DNA from: M3007 sp046299435
Lineage (GTDB): Bacteria > Bacteroidota > Bacteroidia > Chitinophagales > Saprospiraceae
DNA: 39,996 bases
Direction of reading: 5' to 3'
Assembly (NCBI GenBank): GCA_046299435.1
Contig: JBKBIC010000011.1
Location: 1-39,996 of the forward strand
Each line of letters begins with the position of its first letter. The first letter of the stretch is position 1. The position numbers and the translations under genes were made by a program. The notes below the pieces were generated by a model, which was given only the letters and a program-made list of their open reading frames with translations, searched no databases and had not been told where the DNA came from. Positions 8,165 to 16,578 of the stretch are shown here, in pieces.

Positions 8165-8809
8165 TCAAATCTTATCCCCAAAAGCCAAGTCGCCCGCGTC
8201 GCCCAGCCCCGGCACAATGTACGATTTGGCTGTCAGTTCTTCGTCCAGCGCGCCCATCCAGACGGTGGCTTTGGGCCAGCGGCGGCGCACGGCATCCAGC
8301 CCGGCGGTGCTGGCGATGACGGTGGCGACGTGGATGGCTGCAGGTTCGCCGTGTACGAGGAGTTCTTTCAGGGCGAGGTTGACGGAGGCCCCGGTGGCGA
8401 GCATCGGGTCGGCGAGAATCAGCACCGCGTCGGTGAGGTCGGGTGTGCTGACGTAATCGAGTTGGATTTCGAAGGTGCCGTCCTTGTGGTGCTTTCGGTA
8501 GGCGGAGATGAAGGCGTTGTCGGCTTGGTCAAAATAGCGCAGCATCCCGCCGTGGAAGGGCAGCCCGGCGCGGAGGATGGTGGCCAGCACGACGCGCTGC
8601 GCCGGCAGGAAGTGGGTGGCCGTGCCGAGCGGTGTTTCCACTTCCACGAGGTCGTAGGTGAGGCTTTGGGAGATTTCGTAGGCCAGCACTTCGCCCACCC
8701 GTTCGAGGTTGTGGCGGAAACGCCAGCGGTCTTTTTGCAGCTCGACGTTGCGGAGCTCGGCCAAGAAGCGGTTGGCAATGGAGTTCTTTTCGGAAAGGTT
8801 GAATGTCAT
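8165..8809 (-). CDS. upp: Uracil phosphoribosyltransferase
   Basis: A 214-residue enzyme that joins uracil to PRPP to make UMP in pyrimidine salvage; it acts in the cytosol. The PRPP-binding loop is LILADPMLATGAS, and the C-terminal YIVPGLGDAGDLAFGD is the family's uracil-binding signature. The length is normal for the family. The start is the ATG at 8809, preceded directly by a heptamer-type repeat (8822-8842). The ATPase/TPR pair follows 42 bases downstream on the same strand, but upp is a housekeeping gene and need not be linked functionally. Confidence 0.95.
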   Translation of the reverse strand: MTFNLSEKNSIANRFLAELRNVELQKDRWRFRHNLERVGEVLAYEISQSLTYDLVEVETPLGTATHFLPAQRVVLATILRAGLPFHGGMLRYFDQADNAFISAYRKHHKDGTFEIQLDYVSTPDLTDAVLILADPMLATGASVNLALKELLVHGEPAAIHVATVIASTAGLDAVRRRWPKATVWMGALDEELTAKSYIVPGLGDAGDLAFGDKI

Positions 8810-8821
8810 GGCGCAAGAAAG

Positions 8822-8842
8822 GGATGAGGGACGAGGAATGAG
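8822..8842. repeat. Heptamer array upstream of upp
   Basis: Three 7-bp words, ggatgag, ggacgag and gaatgag, lie head to tail just before the upp start codon, within its likely leader. No inverted partner is seen. Confidence 0.55.
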
Positions 8843-8890
8843 ACTGGCGGTGGTTTAGGTGTGGCAAGGTAAAGAGGCAGTTTGGGAGCG

Positions 8891-10735
8891 TCAAATTTTG
8901 ATGCCCGCAGGCTTGGCTTCCGTGCTGTCGTCGGGCAGCAGGTCGGCGATATCGGAGCCTTCGGCTTGCAGTTTTTTCCGCAGGCGGTAGCGGCCTTGTT
9001 TCACGGAGGCTACGCCGATGCCGAGGATGGCGGCGCACTCTTTAAGGCTGAGGCCCATTTTGTCGAGCATCAGTTGGCGCATTTCGCCGGCGGTGAGGCC
9101 GGGGAACTGGCTCCGCGCCTCGGCCAAGAAGCCGGGGTATACTTTGTTGAAGCGTTGCTGGAATTGCTCCCAATCCTCTTCGGTGATGATGCGCTGGTTG
9201 TAAAGCTGTTCGGCGGCGGCCACGCGCTCGGTGTTCGGTGCCGACTCGTTGCTGGGCGCGGGCTGCGGCTCGCTGAAGGTTTGCGACATCTCGGCGATGC
9301 GGGTGTTGCGTTCCACGAGCATTTGGGCGTAGTCGGCCAAGCGGGTCTGGTGGGCTTGGAGTTCGAGGCGTTGGAGTTCGAGCGTTTTTTCGAGCCGCTC
9401 CTGTCGGCGGCGGGCGCGTTGTTGGATGAAAACCAGCACCGAGAGTGTCAATACCGAGAGCGCGCCGACTATCCACCAGTTGCGCTGGGCGGCCAGCCGG
9501 TGCTCGCGGTGCAGCGCGGCGATTTGCTGTTCTTTTTCGCGGGTTTCGTATTTGACGGAAAGTTCGCGGGTGATTTTGTCCTTTTCTTGGTTGAAAGAGG
9601 AGTCTTTGAGTGTCATGTATTGCTCATGGTAGCGGAGTGCCTCGGCGAAATCGCCCCGCTTTTTTTTCGTCAAACTCAGGATGCGCGCACCTGCGGCGGC
9701 GGCGGGGTATTGGTTGCGGGCGAGGCTCATTTCGAGGCCGCTGAGGAGGTATTTTTCAGCCTCTTGGTACTGCCCCAGTTGGAACAGGGCCTCCCCGGTG
9801 AAAGAGGCCACGAGGCTCAGGCCTTGTTTGTTGGAATGTTTGCGGATGTTGGCATCGGCTGCCCGCAGCGTGTCCAATGCTTCGGCCCAACGGCCCATTT
9901 TGCCCAAAATGCGGGCATACGAGAACTGGCTTTCGGGCAGGTTGGCGGTGGGGCGCTGATGCCGGAGTGCCAATGCGCGGCCATGCGTTTTCAGGGCGTT
10001 TTCCCAATCCCGCTTGTGTATGAGCGAGTTGCCTTTCGTGGAGAGGACGTAGGCGATGTAGGCCGTGTCTTTTTGCGCCTCGGCAAACACGAGCAGCTCG
10101 TCCAAGATGTCAATGGCTTTGTTGTAATCGCCTTTGGCATTGTACACATTGGCCAGGTGCGCCCGTATGTGCATGACCCATTCTGGTTGGTTCAGGGTCT
10201 GGGCGATGTCGAGGGCGCGGTATTTCATGGCAAGGGCCTCGTCGTATTTGCCTTGTGTGTTCAGGTTGCCCGACCACGAATCGAGTGTCTGGGCGAGTTG
10301 GGATTTTGCGTCCAGCTGTTCCAGCCCTTCGGCGGCGCGGGCGTACGCGATGTTTGCCGAATCGAACTTTCCTGCGTACTGAAAAATCACGCCCTGATAG
10401 TAGGCCACCTCCCACTGCGCCGCCGGGTGGCCAGGCCGGGCGGCCAAGTACGCCGCTGCTGTTTTTTCCATGGCAGGGAGGTTTTCGGTGGCCTCCAAAT
10501 GAGCCAAGCGTTGGGTGAAAAACGAGTCCTGTTGCACGGCGGGCAATCGGGCGGCGCGGGCGAACACTTCTGCTTCGGGCAAAGAGTCGGCGGCGAGCAA
10601 CAAGGCTTTGGTGTCCGCCGCAGCCGAAAGGTTTTCGGTTTGTGGAGCCTCTTTGCAGCCGGGCGGAATCAGGCAGGCAAATCCGCAAACAAACGCAATC
10701 GGCCAATGGAAAAGGTTTTTTTGAATGTGTGGCAT
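8891..10735 (-). CDS. TPR - transmembrane - coiled coil - HTH regulator
   Basis: A 614-residue one-component regulator of a type common in Bacteroidota. An N-terminal signal or lipoprotein-like sequence (AFVCGFACLIPPGC) is followed by about 340 residues of TPR helices (TLDSWSGNLNTQGKYDEALAMKY.. is typical). A single membrane helix spans about 419-438 (WWIVGALSVLTLSVLVFI) with a following RARRR stop. A coiled coil runs to about 490, and a C-terminal helix-turn-helix covers about 546-592 (SLKECAAILGIGVASVKQGR, LuxR/sigma-region-4-like). The layout puts the TPR sensor in the periplasm and the HTH in the cytosol. The ligand and targets are unknown. It stands alone between upp and a hypothetical gene on the same strand. 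Confidence 0.82.
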   Translation of the reverse strand: MPHIQKNLFHWPIAFVCGFACLIPPGCKEAPQTENLSAAADTKALLLAADSLPEAEVFARAARLPAVQQDSFFTQRLAHLEATENLPAMEKTAAAYLAARPGHPAAQWEVAYYQGVIFQYAGKFDSANIAYARAAEGLEQLDAKSQLAQTLDSWSGNLNTQGKYDEALAMKYRALDIAQTLNQPEWVMHIRAHLANVYNAKGDYNKAIDILDELLVFAEAQKDTAYIAYVLSTKGNSLIHKRDWENALKTHGRALALRHQRPTANLPESQFSYARILGKMGRWAEALDTLRAADANIRKHSNKQGLSLVASFTGEALFQLGQYQEAEKYLLSGLEMSLARNQYPAAAAGARILSLTKKKRGDFAEALRYHEQYMTLKDSSFNQEKDKITRELSVKYETREKEQQIAALHREHRLAAQRNWWIVGALSVLTLSVLVFIQQRARRRQERLEKTLELQRLELQAHQTRLADYAQMLVERNTRIAEMSQTFSEPQPAPSNESAPNTERVAAAEQLYNQRIITEEDWEQFQQRFNKVYPGFLAEARSQFPGLTAGEMRQLMLDKMGLSLKECAAILGIGVASVKQGRYRLRKKLQAEGSDIADLLPDDSTEAKPAGIKI

Positions 10736-11163
10736 AGTGGTGTGGTGCTGGCTACTTGGTGCAGCTTTTTGCTGAAAAAAAGCCCTGCAAAAACGCCTCC
10801 AATAAACGATGTATACTTTTTGGTAGCCCCGGCAACACCGTGTTTTGGCGAACAGATGCAGGGCGAAAACGCATTGTATACCTTTTTGTAGACCCGGTTT
10901 TCGTGGATTAGAGCCATCGGGGGGCGTTGTTTGTCCTGCGTTTCAGACGTAAGACATAGCCGCCGGGTCGAGCGACTTTAGAAGAAGTGAAGCACGGCTC
11001 GGCGGTTTTTTTCGGCCTCACGCCATGTGAATCAGTGCCAAGAACGTCCCGGCGGGACGAACCCATCGGCAGGCAAATAAGGCGGGAACTGGCGGTTGGG
11101 TTGGCAAATGCCTTCCCTTGTTGCCCATCTGTCGGCGGTTTTTCGAGCGAAAAACACTGCGCT
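10736..11163. other. 428-bp gap without a convincing gene
   Basis: The gap holds the presumed promoter region of the TPR/HTH regulator. It contains two similar words (gtatactttttggtag at 10811 and gtatacctttttgtag at 10876, each followed by a cccgg) 65 bp apart, and one variant of the GTCCCG palindrome. Open frames on both strands here lack family resemblance. Confidence 0.6.
11046..11058. repeat. Variant palindrome GTCCCGGCGGGAC
   Basis: Same outer arms as the cluster at 5336-5475 (GTCCC..GGGAC) with a GGC rather than GTA centre. It is in the gap between two minus-strand genes. Confidence 0.5.
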
Positions 11164-12498
11164 TCAATCCGCCTTGGTCATGTCCAAGTTTTTCACCATT
11201 TCGAGGTAGCCTTTGGCGAACAGCACGGGCGAGCCGAAGTCGAGGTTGGAAGTGTCGGGGTTGACTTTCGGGTATTGCGCCCGGTTGCGCTCGGCTACTG
11301 CCCGGATGCTGCGCAGGATGGCGCGTTTGTCGGGCTTGCCCGCCGCGTCGTAGTGGCCGAGTTTGAAGCCGAGGTCGCGGAAATAGCCGGCCTCCATGAT
11401 TTGGAGGTACAAGTGCAGGAACTCGCGGTCGGGTTTCGGCAAGGCGTAATTGAACAGGGCGTAGCCGACGATGTAGCCGGGGATGCCGAGCGCGAGCACG
11501 ATGTGGTTGTTGTCCTTGTACCAGTCCATGTTGGGCAGTTCGCCCTCGATGAGGGCGGCCAGTTTTTCGTGCCCGACGGGCGTGGTGATGCCGAAGGTGC
11601 TGCGCGTGCGGTACATTTCTTTGAAAAACTCTTCCTTCGGGCGGTCGAGCAGTTTTTGGAATTCCTTGCGGAAGGCGATGTTTTTCAGTTGGGTGCTTTT
11701 TTCCTCCGCCGAGGAAGCGAAGTAGGCACGGTGGATTTTTTCCAGTGCGTCCATCATAAATCCTTCGGGCTTGACGAGGTAGTCCAGTTTGTAGGCCAAG
11801 TACAGGAACATATAGGCATAGCCACCGGGGTACTGGTTCGGGTCGGGCTTGCCTTTGTCCATCTCGTCGAAGGCTTTTTTTATCTCGTGCTGGATGTAGC
11901 CGTATTTGACTTCTTTTTCGGCCTCCGGGATTTCGTTTCCGCTCAGCGGCTCTACTGTTTGCAGCATCCTGAACTCGTCGAGCAGCAGGTCGTCCTGTTT
12001 GTCGGCATGGACGGCCATTTCTTTCAGGGCGTTGAAAAGCTTGAGCGGCGAGCCGTCGGTCGTGCTGGTGTCGAACAGGATGGTGATGACGTTGTCCGGC
12101 GAAAGCCCGAACCGGCTGTATTTCAGGCTGAAATTGTATTCCATGAGCCGCCGCATGAAGCCCACGTTGGTCACGTCGGCGCGGGCGATGCGGCTCGTGG
12201 CTTTGACGGTCTCCGCGTTGGCCGTGCCGCGCACCACGCGGGAGCCTTGCCAAATCTCGAAGTGCAGGCTGCCGTCTTCTTCGCGCCACGCCACGTTGTC
12301 CTGCTGCTCGTCGCGGAGGTACGCCAAGAACTGGCGATAGGCTTCCATGCGCTCCTCTTTTTCAAAGAGTTCGACCGCTCTGTCCCACGCATCGTAGCGG
12401 GCCTGCGAGCGGTAAGTGTCGGAATAGCGGCCAAAGGGGATGTCCGGCTGGGTCTCCTTCGGCGAGCCGAACTGGAAGATTTTATCGAAAAAACTCAT
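11164..12498 (-). CDS. Conserved-looking hypothetical protein, 444 aa
   Basis: The start is set at the ATG of MSFFDKIFQFG (12498). The open frame extends upstream, but that part runs through the divergent promoter region and is low-information. No signal peptide or membrane helix is seen. The N-terminal 200 residues alternate short strands and helices and recall YbjN/secretion-chaperone-like folds, but no diagnostic motif is visible. The C-terminal half is helical, rich in Trp/Tyr and aromatic pairs (GGYAYMFLYLAYKLDYL). It is transcribed divergently from the lipoprotein gene at 12653. I do not recognise a function. Confidence 0.7.
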   Translation of the reverse strand: MSFFDKIFQFGSPKETQPDIPFGRYSDTYRSQARYDAWDRAVELFEKEERMEAYRQFLAYLRDEQQDNVAWREEDGSLHFEIWQGSRVVRGTANAETVKATSRIARADVTNVGFMRRLMEYNFSLKYSRFGLSPDNVITILFDTSTTDGSPLKLFNALKEMAVHADKQDDLLLDEFRMLQTVEPLSGNEIPEAEKEVKYGYIQHEIKKAFDEMDKGKPDPNQYPGGYAYMFLYLAYKLDYLVKPEGFMMDALEKIHRAYFASSAEEKSTQLKNIAFRKEFQKLLDRPKEEFFKEMYRTRSTFGITTPVGHEKLAALIEGELPNMDWYKDNNHIVLALGIPGYIVGYALFNYALPKPDREFLHLYLQIMEAGYFRDLGFKLGHYDAAGKPDKRAILRSIRAVAERNRAQYPKVNPDTSNLDFGSPVLFAKGYLEMVKNLDMTKAD

Positions 12499-12548
12499 GG
12501 CAATGTAGGTTGGTGGCGGTTCGGGCAAATGCCAGTTTGCCCTTGCGC

Positions 12549-12556
12549 CAAAGGTA
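12549..12556 (-). promoter_or_regulatory. -7 box (TACCTTTG) for the 444-aa hypothetical gene
   Basis: TACCTTTG on the minus strand lies 50 bases before the ATG at 12498 and fits TAnnTTTG. A weaker match on the plus strand (catctttg, about 12569-12576) could serve the divergent gene at 12653. Confidence 0.5.
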
Positions 12557-12652
12557 TGCAGCCGCGCCATCTTTGCACACCGGGCAACCCATCGCCCAAG
12601 CACCCAAGTCATTAGATTTGCCGCCCAACTTTCATCTAAAACTGACCGACCC

Positions 12653-13420
12653 ATGCACACATCCAAGACCTTTTTGGGGCTTGCCCTCCTGCTTTTCGCC
12701 CCCTCTTGCAGCCACCGATATTATGCCCCGAACACCATCCAAATGCCCGCGCTGCGGGCTTCCGGCGACGCGGTGGCAAACGTGGGGCTGGCCGTCGGGC
12801 CGGAATACAGCGGCGTGGAAGCCCACGCCGCGTACAGCCCCGCGAAACATACGGCCTTGATGATCAATTACTTCCGCGCCAGTTCGGACAAAGACAAAGT
12901 GCCCGACAACATCACTCCGGGCGGCTCCAACGAGCCGCAGTGGGGCAAGGGCCAGTTTCTGGAAGGGGCCGTCGGTGGCTACCTGCCGCTGGACGAGCGC
13001 AACACGCTGAGCATGTTCGTGGGCATGGGCGAGGGTTCGACGTACAATTATTTCGGGCTTAGCCGCTTCGCGGATTTGCGGTTCAGGCGGTGGTTCGTGC
13101 AGCCGAGCATCACGGCGGAATACAACCGTGTGCGGTTGGGCTTCGGGCTGCGGTTTGCGCGGCTGAAATTCTATCGAGGGCTGGTGGACTACCGGATTGA
13201 CGAGCAAGAGCGCGAGGTCATCGAACGCTTGGTCGAGGATTCGCCCATGTTTTTGCCCGAATACGCACTGCATTTCAGCTGGAAAATGGGCATTTTTTCA
13301 ATCAACAACACCGTGACGTACTCGCCTTCGCAGGCCGCGCAAAAAGACAACCGCTTCGCGGGCAGCAACCTGAACCTCGGACTCGGCGTGGATTTGCACA
13401 AATTCTGGAAAAAACAGTGA
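12653..13420 (+). CDS. Lipoprotein with outer-membrane beta-barrel-like strands
   Basis: 255 residues. The N-terminus is a lipoprotein signal with lipobox APSC, placing the lipidated Cys at residue 19, followed by SHRYYAPN. The body has repeated amphipathic strands (GLAVGPEYSGVEAHAAYSP, FVQPSITAEYNRVRLGFGLRF, GSNLNLGLGVDLHKFW) that resemble an outer-membrane barrel, ending in an aromatic residue near the C-terminus. No specific family is recognised. A lipidated barrel is slightly unusual, so the strands might instead form a soluble periplasmic sheet. A strong hairpin follows the stop. Confidence 0.75.
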   Translation: MHTSKTFLGLALLLFAPSCSHRYYAPNTIQMPALRASGDAVANVGLAVGPEYSGVEAHAAYSPAKHTALMINYFRASSDKDKVPDNITPGGSNEPQWGKGQFLEGAVGGYLPLDERNTLSMFVGMGEGSTYNYFGLSRFADLRFRRWFVQPSITAEYNRVRLGFGLRFARLKFYRGLVDYRIDEQEREVIERLVEDSPMFLPEYALHFSWKMGIFSINNTVTYSPSQAAQKDNRFAGSNLNLGLGVDLHKFWKKQ

Positions 13421-13438
13421 CTACCCCAAAGGCACAAA

Positions 13439-13479
13439 AAAAGTTGCGGGCCGGAGTCAAACTCCGGCCCGCAACTTTT
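13439..13479. terminator. Perfect 19-bp stem, bidirectional terminator
   Basis: aaaagttgcgggccggagt (13439-13457) pairs without mismatch with 13461-13479 across a 3-base caa loop. The A and T ends give a T run in both directions. It lies between the convergent genes ending at 13420 and 13509. Confidence 0.9.
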
Positions 13480-13508
13480 GCAAACAGCCGAACGGGATTC
13501 CCCAAAAA

Positions 13509-13913
13509 TCAGGCTTTGTCGAAGCGCATCTCTTTGATGGAAGCCGAGCCGCCACTGATTTTCAGGTAGATGTAAACACGGAAGTTGCCCGACGTGGCGG
13601 TCATGTTGCCGATGCAGTATTGGTCGCTGCTTTCGCGGCTGGTGCCTTGGTGGACTTGCGCGAAATTTTTGGGCTTGCTGGAATTGAAAAACGAACGCAT
13701 GGCCTCGATCGCTTTGGACTTGGGCAATACCTGTTCTTTGTCGAGAATGGAGATTTCCACGTTGTCCGCGAAGTATTTCGAGAGTGCGTCAGCGTCGCCC
13801 GCGCTCAAAGCTTGGCTGATGGCTTCGAGGCTGGGGTTGCCTTCCTCGCCGACGACCGGATTGGCCAACAGGGCAAAGGGGGCAAACAGGAGCAGAAACA
13901 CGAGATTTTTCAT
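13509..13913 (-). CDS. DUF4783-like small secreted protein
   Basis: 134 residues from the ATG at 13913 (MKNLVFLLLFAPFALLANP, a clear Sec signal peptide). The upstream extension of the frame is unlikely because the signal peptide would become internal. The mature part (EAISQALSAGDADALSKYFADNVEI.. QVHQGTSRESSDQYCIGN..GNFRVYIYLK) follows the NTF2-like pattern of Bacteroidota DUF4783 proteins. This is a periplasmic or secreted fold of unknown role. It shares the bidirectional terminator with the lipoprotein gene. Confidence 0.8.
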   Translation of the reverse strand: MKNLVFLLLFAPFALLANPVVGEEGNPSLEAISQALSAGDADALSKYFADNVEISILDKEQVLPKSKAIEAMRSFFNSSKPKNFAQVHQGTSRESSDQYCIGNMTATSGNFRVYIYLKISGGSASIKEMRFDKA

Positions 13914-14038
13914 TGATTTGGAAAGTTTGCTTTTGGTTGTTGATTTTGACGGTTCAAAAATCGGTCTATCAAACTGTGAATCAATGGGGTTTAGTGTGAA
14001 TCGGTCGTTAAAGTGTGACCATGCAGGCAACGGGGGTT

Positions 14039-14752
14039 TTAAGGTCGTGGCAACGCGGGCTGGTCAATCAAAAATCGTGCATACTTGATTTTCCGCCCGT
14101 CGGCGAGGTGCATTTTTTCGTACAAAGTCTGGATGCCCAGTTCCGGGAAAGCCAGTTCGGAGGCATAAATGTCGTCGTTTTGGTACAAAATGCGGCAGCG
14201 TGGGTCGGCGGCCAGCACGTCCAGCGTGAACTGGAAAAACTCCGGGTTGTCGTGTTTCAGGTGAACCAAGCCACCGGGCGCGAGGATCTGGCGGTATTTT
14301 TCAAGGAAAAAAGCGGAAGTCAGTCGGCGGTTTTCCTTGCTCTGGCGCGGGAACGGGTCGGGGAAGGTTATCCAAATCTCGTCCACCTCCCCGGCGGCAA
14401 AAAAATGCTCGATGATTTCGATGCGCGTCCGCAGGAAAGCCACGTTCGGCAGCCCGGCCTCGATGGCCTTTTTCGCCCCTTTCCAGATGCGGTTTCCTTT
14501 CACGTCCACGCCGATGAAATTGCGGTCGGGGTACCGCTGCGCCAGTTCGACGGTGTATTCGCCGCCGCCGCAGGCCAGTTCGAGCGTGATGGGGTTCGGG
14601 TTTTTGAAATAAGCCGTGCGCCACTGCCCGCGCAAGTCAACAGGCTCCATGTCCTTGCCCACGAGCGCGGGCTGCTGGACGTTGTAACACTCGAAGACGT
14701 TCGGGAACGAGAGGATTTCGGCAAACTTGCGGAGCTTGTTTTTGCGGCCCAT
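14039..14752 (-). CDS. trmB: tRNA (guanine-N7-)-methyltransferase
   Basis: 237 residues from the ATG at 14752 (MGRKNKLRKFAEILSFPNV, the usual Bacteroidota N-terminus). The longer frame upstream runs through a word-repeat tract. It methylates G46 in the variable loop of tRNAs using SAM. The SAM site is LELACGGGEYTVELAQ, with the acidic strand FIGVDVKGNRIWKGAK next and the catalytic region IWITFPDPFPRQ. The length is normal. It is monocistronic, on the minus strand, divergent from rpsT. Confidence 0.95.
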   Translation of the reverse strand: MGRKNKLRKFAEILSFPNVFECYNVQQPALVGKDMEPVDLRGQWRTAYFKNPNPITLELACGGGEYTVELAQRYPDRNFIGVDVKGNRIWKGAKKAIEAGLPNVAFLRTRIEIIEHFFAAGEVDEIWITFPDPFPRQSKENRRLTSAFFLEKYRQILAPGGLVHLKHDNPEFFQFTLDVLAADPRCRILYQNDDIYASELAFPELGIQTLYEKMHLADGRKIKYARFLIDQPALPRP

Positions 14753-14754
14753 GC

Positions 14755-14784
14755 GTGAGACAGCGAGAAAGTGAGACGGTGAGG
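14755..14784. repeat. Heptamer-like tract just upstream of trmB
   Basis: gtgagac, agcgaga, then after two bases gtgagac and ggtgagg: a roughly 7-bp periodic stretch immediately before the trmB start codon. One arm only. Confidence 0.4.
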
Positions 14785-14882
14785 ATGTTGTTTGGCCTGC
14801 GAAACTTGGCCTTTCTTCAATTTCGGGCGGCAAAAATCCTGAAAATTTTTGGGAACGGTTTTTTCGTTCAAAACTGAAAATC

Positions 14883-14890
14883 TACCTTTG
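14883..14890 (+). promoter_or_regulatory. -7 box (TACCTTTG) for rpsT
   Basis: It fits TAnnTTTG 117 bases before the rpsT ATG, implying a long leader, as expected for an S20 gene that may be autoregulated. The upstream TTTTCG at 14861 is at most a weak -33 element. Confidence 0.5.
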
Positions 14891-15007
14891 CCCGCCCAAA
14901 TCGGAGCCCCTGTCCGATTGGCACGAATCAAATTCATCAAAAATTAGGCAGCAACGGGCGCGACAAGCCAACTAAGCCGCCGCTCGGAGACTCAACCACT
15001 CAATAAA

Positions 15008-15265
15008 ATGGCACACCACCGTTCCGCACTCAAACGCATCCGCCAAACCGCCAAGCGTCGCTTGGAGAACCGTTACTATAAAAAAACCGCTCGCACGGCT
15101 ATCAAAAATCTGCGCGAGATGAAGGATAAGGCTAAGGCCGTCGAGTTCCTGCCGAAAGTGGTCAGCATGATTGACCGCTTGGCGAAGCGTGGCAACATCC
15201 ACAAAAACAAAGCCTCCAACCTGAAAAGCGGTTTGATGCGCCACGTCAACCACCTCGCTGCCTAA
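15008..15265 (+). CDS. rpsT: 30S ribosomal protein S20
   Basis: 85 residues, strongly basic and helical (MAHHRSALKRIRQTAKRRLENR.., RGNIHKNKASNLKSGLMRHVN). It binds the 5' domain and helix 44 of 16S rRNA in the small subunit. The length and conserved KNKASRxKSxL-type C-terminal motif fit the family. It is preceded by a long leader with a promoter-like box and followed by a hairpin, so it is a single-gene unit. Confidence 0.97.
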   Translation: MAHHRSALKRIRQTAKRRLENRYYKKTARTAIKNLREMKDKAKAVEFLPKVVSMIDRLAKRGNIHKNKASNLKSGLMRHVNHLAA

Positions 15266-15315
15266 GCATAGCGGAAGACACCCTCGAAAGGCCCGCATCG
15301 GCCAATCGTTCCTTG

Positions 15316-15351
15316 AAAAGTGTATCCCGACCGACCGGGGTACACTTTTTT
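15316..15351 (+). terminator. rpsT terminator
   Basis: aaaagtgtatccc (15316-15328) pairs with ggggtacactttt (15337-15349), with one G-T wobble and an 8-base loop, and runs into a T tract. This rules out the in-frame GTG at 15320 as start of the next gene. Confidence 0.85.
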
Positions 15352-15403
15352 AGTTGGCTCATTGCTCCCTCACATTCGCCCATCCACCACAAGCCCACCA
15401 CAA

Positions 15404-16483
15404 GTGTCGATCAAATTTTACCCGCTTACCGTCCGCGAAGTACGCCGCGAAACCCCCGATACGGTCTCGGTGGCATTCGAGGTGCCCACCGATTTGGCCG
15501 AAAAATTCCGGTTCACACAGGGCCAATACCTCACGTTACGCACCGAAATCAACGGCGAGGATGTGCGCCGGAGCTATTCCCTCTGCACGGCCCCGCACGA
15601 AAACGACCTCCGCGTGGCCATCAAGAAAGTGGATGGCGGCGTGTTTTCCACCTTTGCCAACGAACACTTGCGAGCGGGCGATGTGCTACAAGTGATGCCG
15701 CCGCAGGGGCGGTTTTTTACCCCGCTTGCTGCCGAGAACGAAAACCTCTATGTCGCGTTTGCCGCCGGGAGTGGCATCACGCCCGTGATGTCCATCCTGA
15801 AAACCGTGCTGGACGAGGAGCCGCGCAGCCGGTTCGTGCTGTTCTTCGGCAATCGCGGGTTCGACCACATCATTTTCCGGGAGCAGCTGGAACTGCTGAA
15901 AAACCAGCACCCGGCGCGGCTGGCCGTGCATCATGTGTTGAGCCGCGAATCGCTGGGCAGCGACCTGTTCCACGGTCGGCTGGACGGTGCAAAATGCCGC
16001 AGCTACGCTGGCCGCCTGTTCAATCCCGCCGACGTGGATGCCTTCTTTTTGTGCGGCCCGGAGGAGATGATTTTTGACATCCGCGACACGCTCACCGCTC
16101 AGGGTGTTGCGCCGCAAAGGGTTCATTTTGAACTGTTTACGACTGCTGGAACCGTTGCGAAAAAAGCCGCCTCTGCCGCCTCTGCCCAAGCCAAGACCTC
16201 GTTCGAGGCCACTGTGACCGTCGTGCAAGACGGCACCCGGTTCGATTTTATTCTGCCTTCCGACGGGAGTATGCTGCTCGACGCGGCCATGCGAGCGGGC
16301 GCGGATTTGCCGTTTTCGTGCAAAGGCGGCGTGTGCTGCACTTGCAAAGCCAAAGTGCTGGAAGGCGCGGTGGAAATGGATGTTTGCTACGGCCTCGAAC
16401 CCGACGAACTCGCGGCGGGATACGTCCTCACCTGTCAAGCCCACCCGAAATCGGAGCGGTTGGTGGTTAGCTTTGATGAATGA
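15404..16483 (+). CDS. FAD/NAD(P)-binding oxidoreductase with C-terminal 2Fe-2S ferredoxin domain (PaaE-like)
   Basis: 359 residues from the GTG at 15404. The FAD-binding barrel has RSYS at 56-59, the NAD(P) domain has GSGITP at 112-117 and CGPEEM at 207-212, and a plant-type ferredoxin domain at the C-terminus has cysteines 296, 301, 304 and 334 (C-x4-C-x2-C-x29-C). This order matches PaaE and related reductase subunits that pass electrons from NAD(P)H to an oxygenase. No oxygenase or phenylacetate genes are nearby, so the partner is unknown. A 15-residue Ala/Lys-rich linker (about 243-258) joins the domains. The family call is firm and the substrate is open. Confidence 0.9.
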   Translation: MSIKFYPLTVREVRRETPDTVSVAFEVPTDLAEKFRFTQGQYLTLRTEINGEDVRRSYSLCTAPHENDLRVAIKKVDGGVFSTFANEHLRAGDVLQVMPPQGRFFTPLAAENENLYVAFAAGSGITPVMSILKTVLDEEPRSRFVLFFGNRGFDHIIFREQLELLKNQHPARLAVHHVLSRESLGSDLFHGRLDGAKCRSYAGRLFNPADVDAFFLCGPEEMIFDIRDTLTAQGVAPQRVHFELFTTAGTVAKKAASAASAQAKTSFEATVTVVQDGTRFDFILPSDGSMLLDAAMRAGADLPFSCKGGVCCTCKAKVLEGAVEMDVCYGLEPDELAAGYVLTCQAHPKSERLVVSFDE

Positions 16484-16490
16484 AATTTGA

Positions 16491-16572
16491 TTGACGATTG
16501 ATGATTACATGATTGTTGATTTTTGATTGAAAACAGGTACATCAAAAATCAACAATCATGTAATCATCAATC
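16491..16572. repeat. Heptamer array folded as a perfect 32-bp hairpin
   Basis: gattgac, gattgat, gattaca and related 7-bp words run from 16491. Bases 16496-16527 are exactly complementary to 16541-16572, with a 13-base loop. It fills the gap between the convergent genes ending at 16483 and 16579 and probably acts as a bidirectional terminator. Confidence 0.85.
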
Positions 16573-16578
16573 AGACCT

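Noticed and set aside
8882..10891. 669-residue open frame opposite the TPR/HTH regulator
   Set aside because: Antisense shadow: the other strand encodes clear TPR, membrane and HTH segments.
10669..10917. Short minus-strand frame across the start of the TPR/HTH gene
   Set aside because: It overlaps the regulator's signal sequence in another frame and has no family resemblance.
10987..12615. 542-residue open frame opposite the 444-aa hypothetical
   Set aside because: Composition is typical of a shadow frame. The minus-strand frame has a natural start with a TACCTTTG box and balanced residues, although its function is unknown.
15320..15403. Upstream GTG start for the oxidoreductase
   Set aside because: It lies inside the rpsT terminator stem; the GTG at 15404 begins at the first conserved strand.
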